From the NCBI GenBank assembly GCA_020426125.1, contig JAGQQQ010000538.1:1-8908 (forward strand): a stretch of DNA of 8,908 nucleotides, given 5' to 3'. This document shows positions 6,689 to 8,908 of the stretch, one piece after another. Each line of letters starts with the position of its first letter. Position 1 is the first letter of the stretch. The translations under genes were made by a program, and so were the position numbers. The notes under the pieces are model-generated. The model made no database searches, was not told the origin of the DNA, and saw only the letters and a list, made by a program, of their open reading frames with translations. This DNA comes from Planctomycetaceae bacterium. Lineage in GTDB: Bacteria > Planctomycetota > Planctomycetia > Planctomycetales > Planctomycetaceae.

Positions 6689-8896
6689 TCACTTTTGTTT
6701 GCCGTAGATCGGAGCTTTCCAGTCTTTCGGCAATCGACCCTGCGGACGGACGCCATAGGCATCGTCGGGGATCGGATGGTCTTTGGGTTTCTCAAGCGGC
6801 AGATCGTCCGGGAGATGTTTGATCCGGAAATCCTTGTACTGGATGGTCATCGCCGGTCCGACATGGACTTGAACGGCGAGCACTCCCTCCAGGCTCCGCC
6901 CCTGTTCATCGAAGTCGAGTAAGTCGGCGGTCTTGTGACCATCGATCCAGTGCTCATGATGGTTCCCCTGGACAAGCACACGGTAGTCGTGCCACTGATC
7001 CGGTTCGAACTCTTTCACGGGCATCGTCCCGACCACCCAGGGCTGCCCTGCTTCATCGATGATCACCTTCTCTCCAGTGTGGGAGAGGATTCGGCGGCCT
7101 CGCTCTTCGTAGAGCATGCCGTTGTACTGGGGGACATTGGCAACGACGTCACATTGGTAGCCGGTCACAATGTCCAGGCCGATGTCGGGGCGCGAGATGC
7201 CTCGATACTGGATTCCGCTATTCCCACCGGGGGTGACCTTGACCTTCACTCGAAGATCGAAATTCCGGATCGTGGACTGCTCCCAGGTGAGGAAGCGGTT
7301 CATCTTGAGAGTTCCATCGGTGACACCGGTGATCGCTCCGTCTTTGACGGACCAATACTGAGGATCTCCGCTCCATTGGCGGAGCGACTTGCCATCGAAG
7401 ACAGACACAAACCCCTCTTTGTCTGGTCGAGTGCCCACCGCCGCGGATGCTACCGGGTGGGGCACCGTCGAATCGGAAAAGTTCCCTTTTAACGGATCGA
7501 GTGGACCGCCAATCGCCGCGACTTTCTCATGAGTTCGGCTTCGCATTTCCTTCAAGGTGTCGCTGTACTCAGGATCCTTCGCGAGATTCACCAGTTCATC
7601 GGGATCGTTCTGAAGGTCATGGAGAAACTCATGGTCCCCATGGTCGAAGTACCGGGCATACTTGAAACGGGCGTTCCGGATCCCCTCAAACGCCGGGATC
7701 CGATTGCGGACCGCGAAGTGTTCGTGAAACGACTCTGTGCGCCAGTTGTCAGCTTGGCCCGTTGATACGATTGGTTGCAGGCTGCTCCCCTGGAAGGTCT
7801 TAGGACGCTCGACACCGGCCCAATCCAGAAACGTGGCGGGCAGATCGATATTCATGGCAATCGCGTCGCTTACACGACCACGCTGATCTGCCGGAATGCG
7901 AGGATCGGCGATGATCATGGGGACTCGCAGCGCGTCTTCGTAATGGGACCACTTCCCCGCGAAGCCGCGATTTCCCATGTAGTAGCCGTTGTCGGCGGAG
8001 TAGACGACGATGGTGTTCTCCGCCAAGCCGGCCTTTTCTAACTCCTCCAAAAACCGGCCAATCGCCGCGTCGATGCCGCTGACCATTCGGTAATAGGCCC
8101 GGACATTCGTCTGATACTTCCAGGGGGTGTTCCACCGCCAGAAGTACCGTTCTCGATTGAGTGTTGTCCGCAAGAACTCTGGCTGTGCGTCAAAGATCGC
8201 CGGATCGCCCAGTCGCGGCGGAGGGATGGTGACGTCCTCATACATTCCATCGACCGACTGCGGCCACGGGAAGTGTCCAATCCCGGGGCGGCGGTCGCTA
8301 TCCTCCGCGTGACAGGCATTGAACCACAGATTGAGGGCGAATGGTTTGTCTTTTGGCTGGGACTTCAAGAACTCAATGCCACGATCGACGATCAGATCGG
8401 TCTCGTGTCGCAGCGTGCCGTCGGGTTGTTTTTTGTAATAGGGGTTCCGGCCAATTGCTTCGAAGGCGTCGAAGTGGTCCTGGGGACGGTAACCTTTGGG
8501 CATTTTTGCGTGCCATTTCCCGTAGAAGCCAGTGCGGTAACCGTGTTGCCGCAGCAGGTCGGAATACAACGTCTCGGCCGCATCCGCCCGGGTTTGTTCC
8601 GGATTGTCCGGCGTCCCATAGCTGCGGCCGTACATCCCGGTCAGAATTGAAGTTCGGCTGACCCAGCAGATTGGTTGGCTGACAAAGGCATTTTGAAACC
8701 TTGTTCCCCGCGCTGCGAGGGCATCAATCGTCGGAGTCCGGACGATGTCGTTGCCATAGCACCCCAACGTGCTGATGGTCTGATCATCCGCGAAGAAGAA
8801 AACGATGTTCGGTTGATCGGCCGCGAGAAGTCGCGCCCCTGATTGAAAACACAGGACGACCAAGAGGCCGCAAAAGAGCATTCCAAAACGCATCAT
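6689..8896 (-). CDS. Secreted sulfatase fused to a C-terminal DUF1080 (3-keto-disaccharide hydrolase-type) domain
   Basis: A 735-residue exported enzyme predicted to remove sulfate esters from a glycan or related substrate. Residues 1-26 look like a signal peptide (MMR, hydrophobic core, cleavage near LLA-AD). The sulfatase domain covers about 28-450. It has metal-ligand ADDQ at 36-39 (D37, D38), the formylglycine site C77-W-V-S-R81 with T86-G87, GKWH at 126-129, ADNG at 301-304 and GKWSHYEDALRVP at 314-326. The motif has Val79 where CxPSR has Pro. A linker rich in small residues (about 463-493) leads to a DUF1080/PF06439-type domain (about 494-695) beginning GFVSVFDGKSLRQW. That family is now linked to 3-keto-glycoside hydrolysis and has a concanavalin-like fold. 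I start at the ATG at 8896; ATG 8893 or TTG 8902 are possible, and the frame stays open to the window edge, so a slightly earlier start cannot be excluded. TGA ends it at 6689. The substrate is unknown. Confidence 0.9.
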   Translation of the reverse strand: MMRFGMLFCGLLVVLCFQSGARLLAADQPNIVFFFADDQTISTLGCYGNDIVRTPTIDALAARGTRFQNAFVSQPICWVSRTSILTGMYGRSYGTPDNPEQTRADAAETLYSDLLRQHGYRTGFYGKWHAKMPKGYRPQDHFDAFEAIGRNPYYKKQPDGTLRHETDLIVDRGIEFLKSQPKDKPFALNLWFNACHAEDSDRRPGIGHFPWPQSVDGMYEDVTIPPPRLGDPAIFDAQPEFLRTTLNRERYFWRWNTPWKYQTNVRAYYRMVSGIDAAIGRFLEELEKAGLAENTIVVYSADNGYYMGNRGFAGKWSHYEDALRVPMIIADPRIPADQRGRVSDAIAMNIDLPATFLDWAGVERPKTFQGSSLQPIVSTGQADNWRTESFHEHFAVRNRIPAFEGIRNARFKYARYFDHGDHEFLHDLQNDPDELVNLAKDPEYSDTLKEMRSRTHEKVAAIGGPLDPLKGNFSDSTVPHPVASAAVGTRPDKEGFVSVFDGKSLRQWSGDPQYWSVKDGAITGVTDGTLKMNRFLTWEQSTIRNFDLRVKVKVTPGGNSGIQYRGISRPDIGLDIVTGYQCDVVANVPQYNGMLYEERGRRILSHTGEKVIIDEAGQPWVVGTMPVKEFEPDQWHDYRVLVQGNHHEHWIDGHKTADLLDFDEQGRSLEGVLAVQVHVGPAMTIQYKDFRIKHLPDDLPLEKPKDHPIPDDAYGVRPQGRLPKDWKAPIYGKQK

Positions 8897-8908
8897 GGGC
8901 AATGATCC

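Noticed and set aside
6935..7492. Plus-strand open frame of 185 codons
   Set aside because: It is the antisense shadow of the DUF1080 domain of the sulfatase gene; no family features.

Overview
The window looks like chromosomal DNA of a planctomycete, probably from the Planctomycetaceae side of the phylum. This is inferred from three things: a signal-peptide sulfatase fused to a DUF1080 domain, a sodium-pumping NADH:quinone reductase operon, and a general resemblance of the permease and pyruvyl transferases to planctomycete proteins. No 16S rRNA or other taxonomic marker is present. TGA is used as a genuine stop (the sulfatase), so the code is standard.

Layout, left to right. Positions 1-1750 (+) hold the end of an nqr operon: the C-terminal part of nqrE, a 95-base gap with a hairpin, complete nqrF, then a clear intrinsic terminator. 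Positions 1904-2640 (+) hold a dead, compact IS5-type insertion sequence. Its transposase has a frameshift, two TGG-to-TGA stops and an internal deletion that removed the second catalytic Asp. Positions 2811-4695 (-) hold two tandem polysaccharide pyruvyl transferase family genes, read leftwards. Position 4948 starts a divergent (+) 561-residue membrane permease resembling the NCS2 nucleobase transporter fold. It ends at 6633 inside a perfect 15-bp hairpin. From the right edge a (-) sulfatase-DUF1080 gene converges on that hairpin.

The genes form independent modules: respiratory sodium pumping (NqrE/NqrF carry electrons from NADH into the membrane complex), surface or exopolysaccharide decoration (pyruvyl transferase pair), uptake (permease), and extracellular sulfated-glycan breakdown (sulfatase). 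Nothing in the window ties the modules functionally, and I see no defence system, CRISPR array, tRNA or rRNA. The most notable points are the non-canonical CWVSR sulfatase motif on a DUF1080 fusion, the permease's departures from the NCS2 signature, the stop-codon-embracing perfect hairpin, and the multi-lesion IS remnant. I did not find a convincing new multi-gene system.
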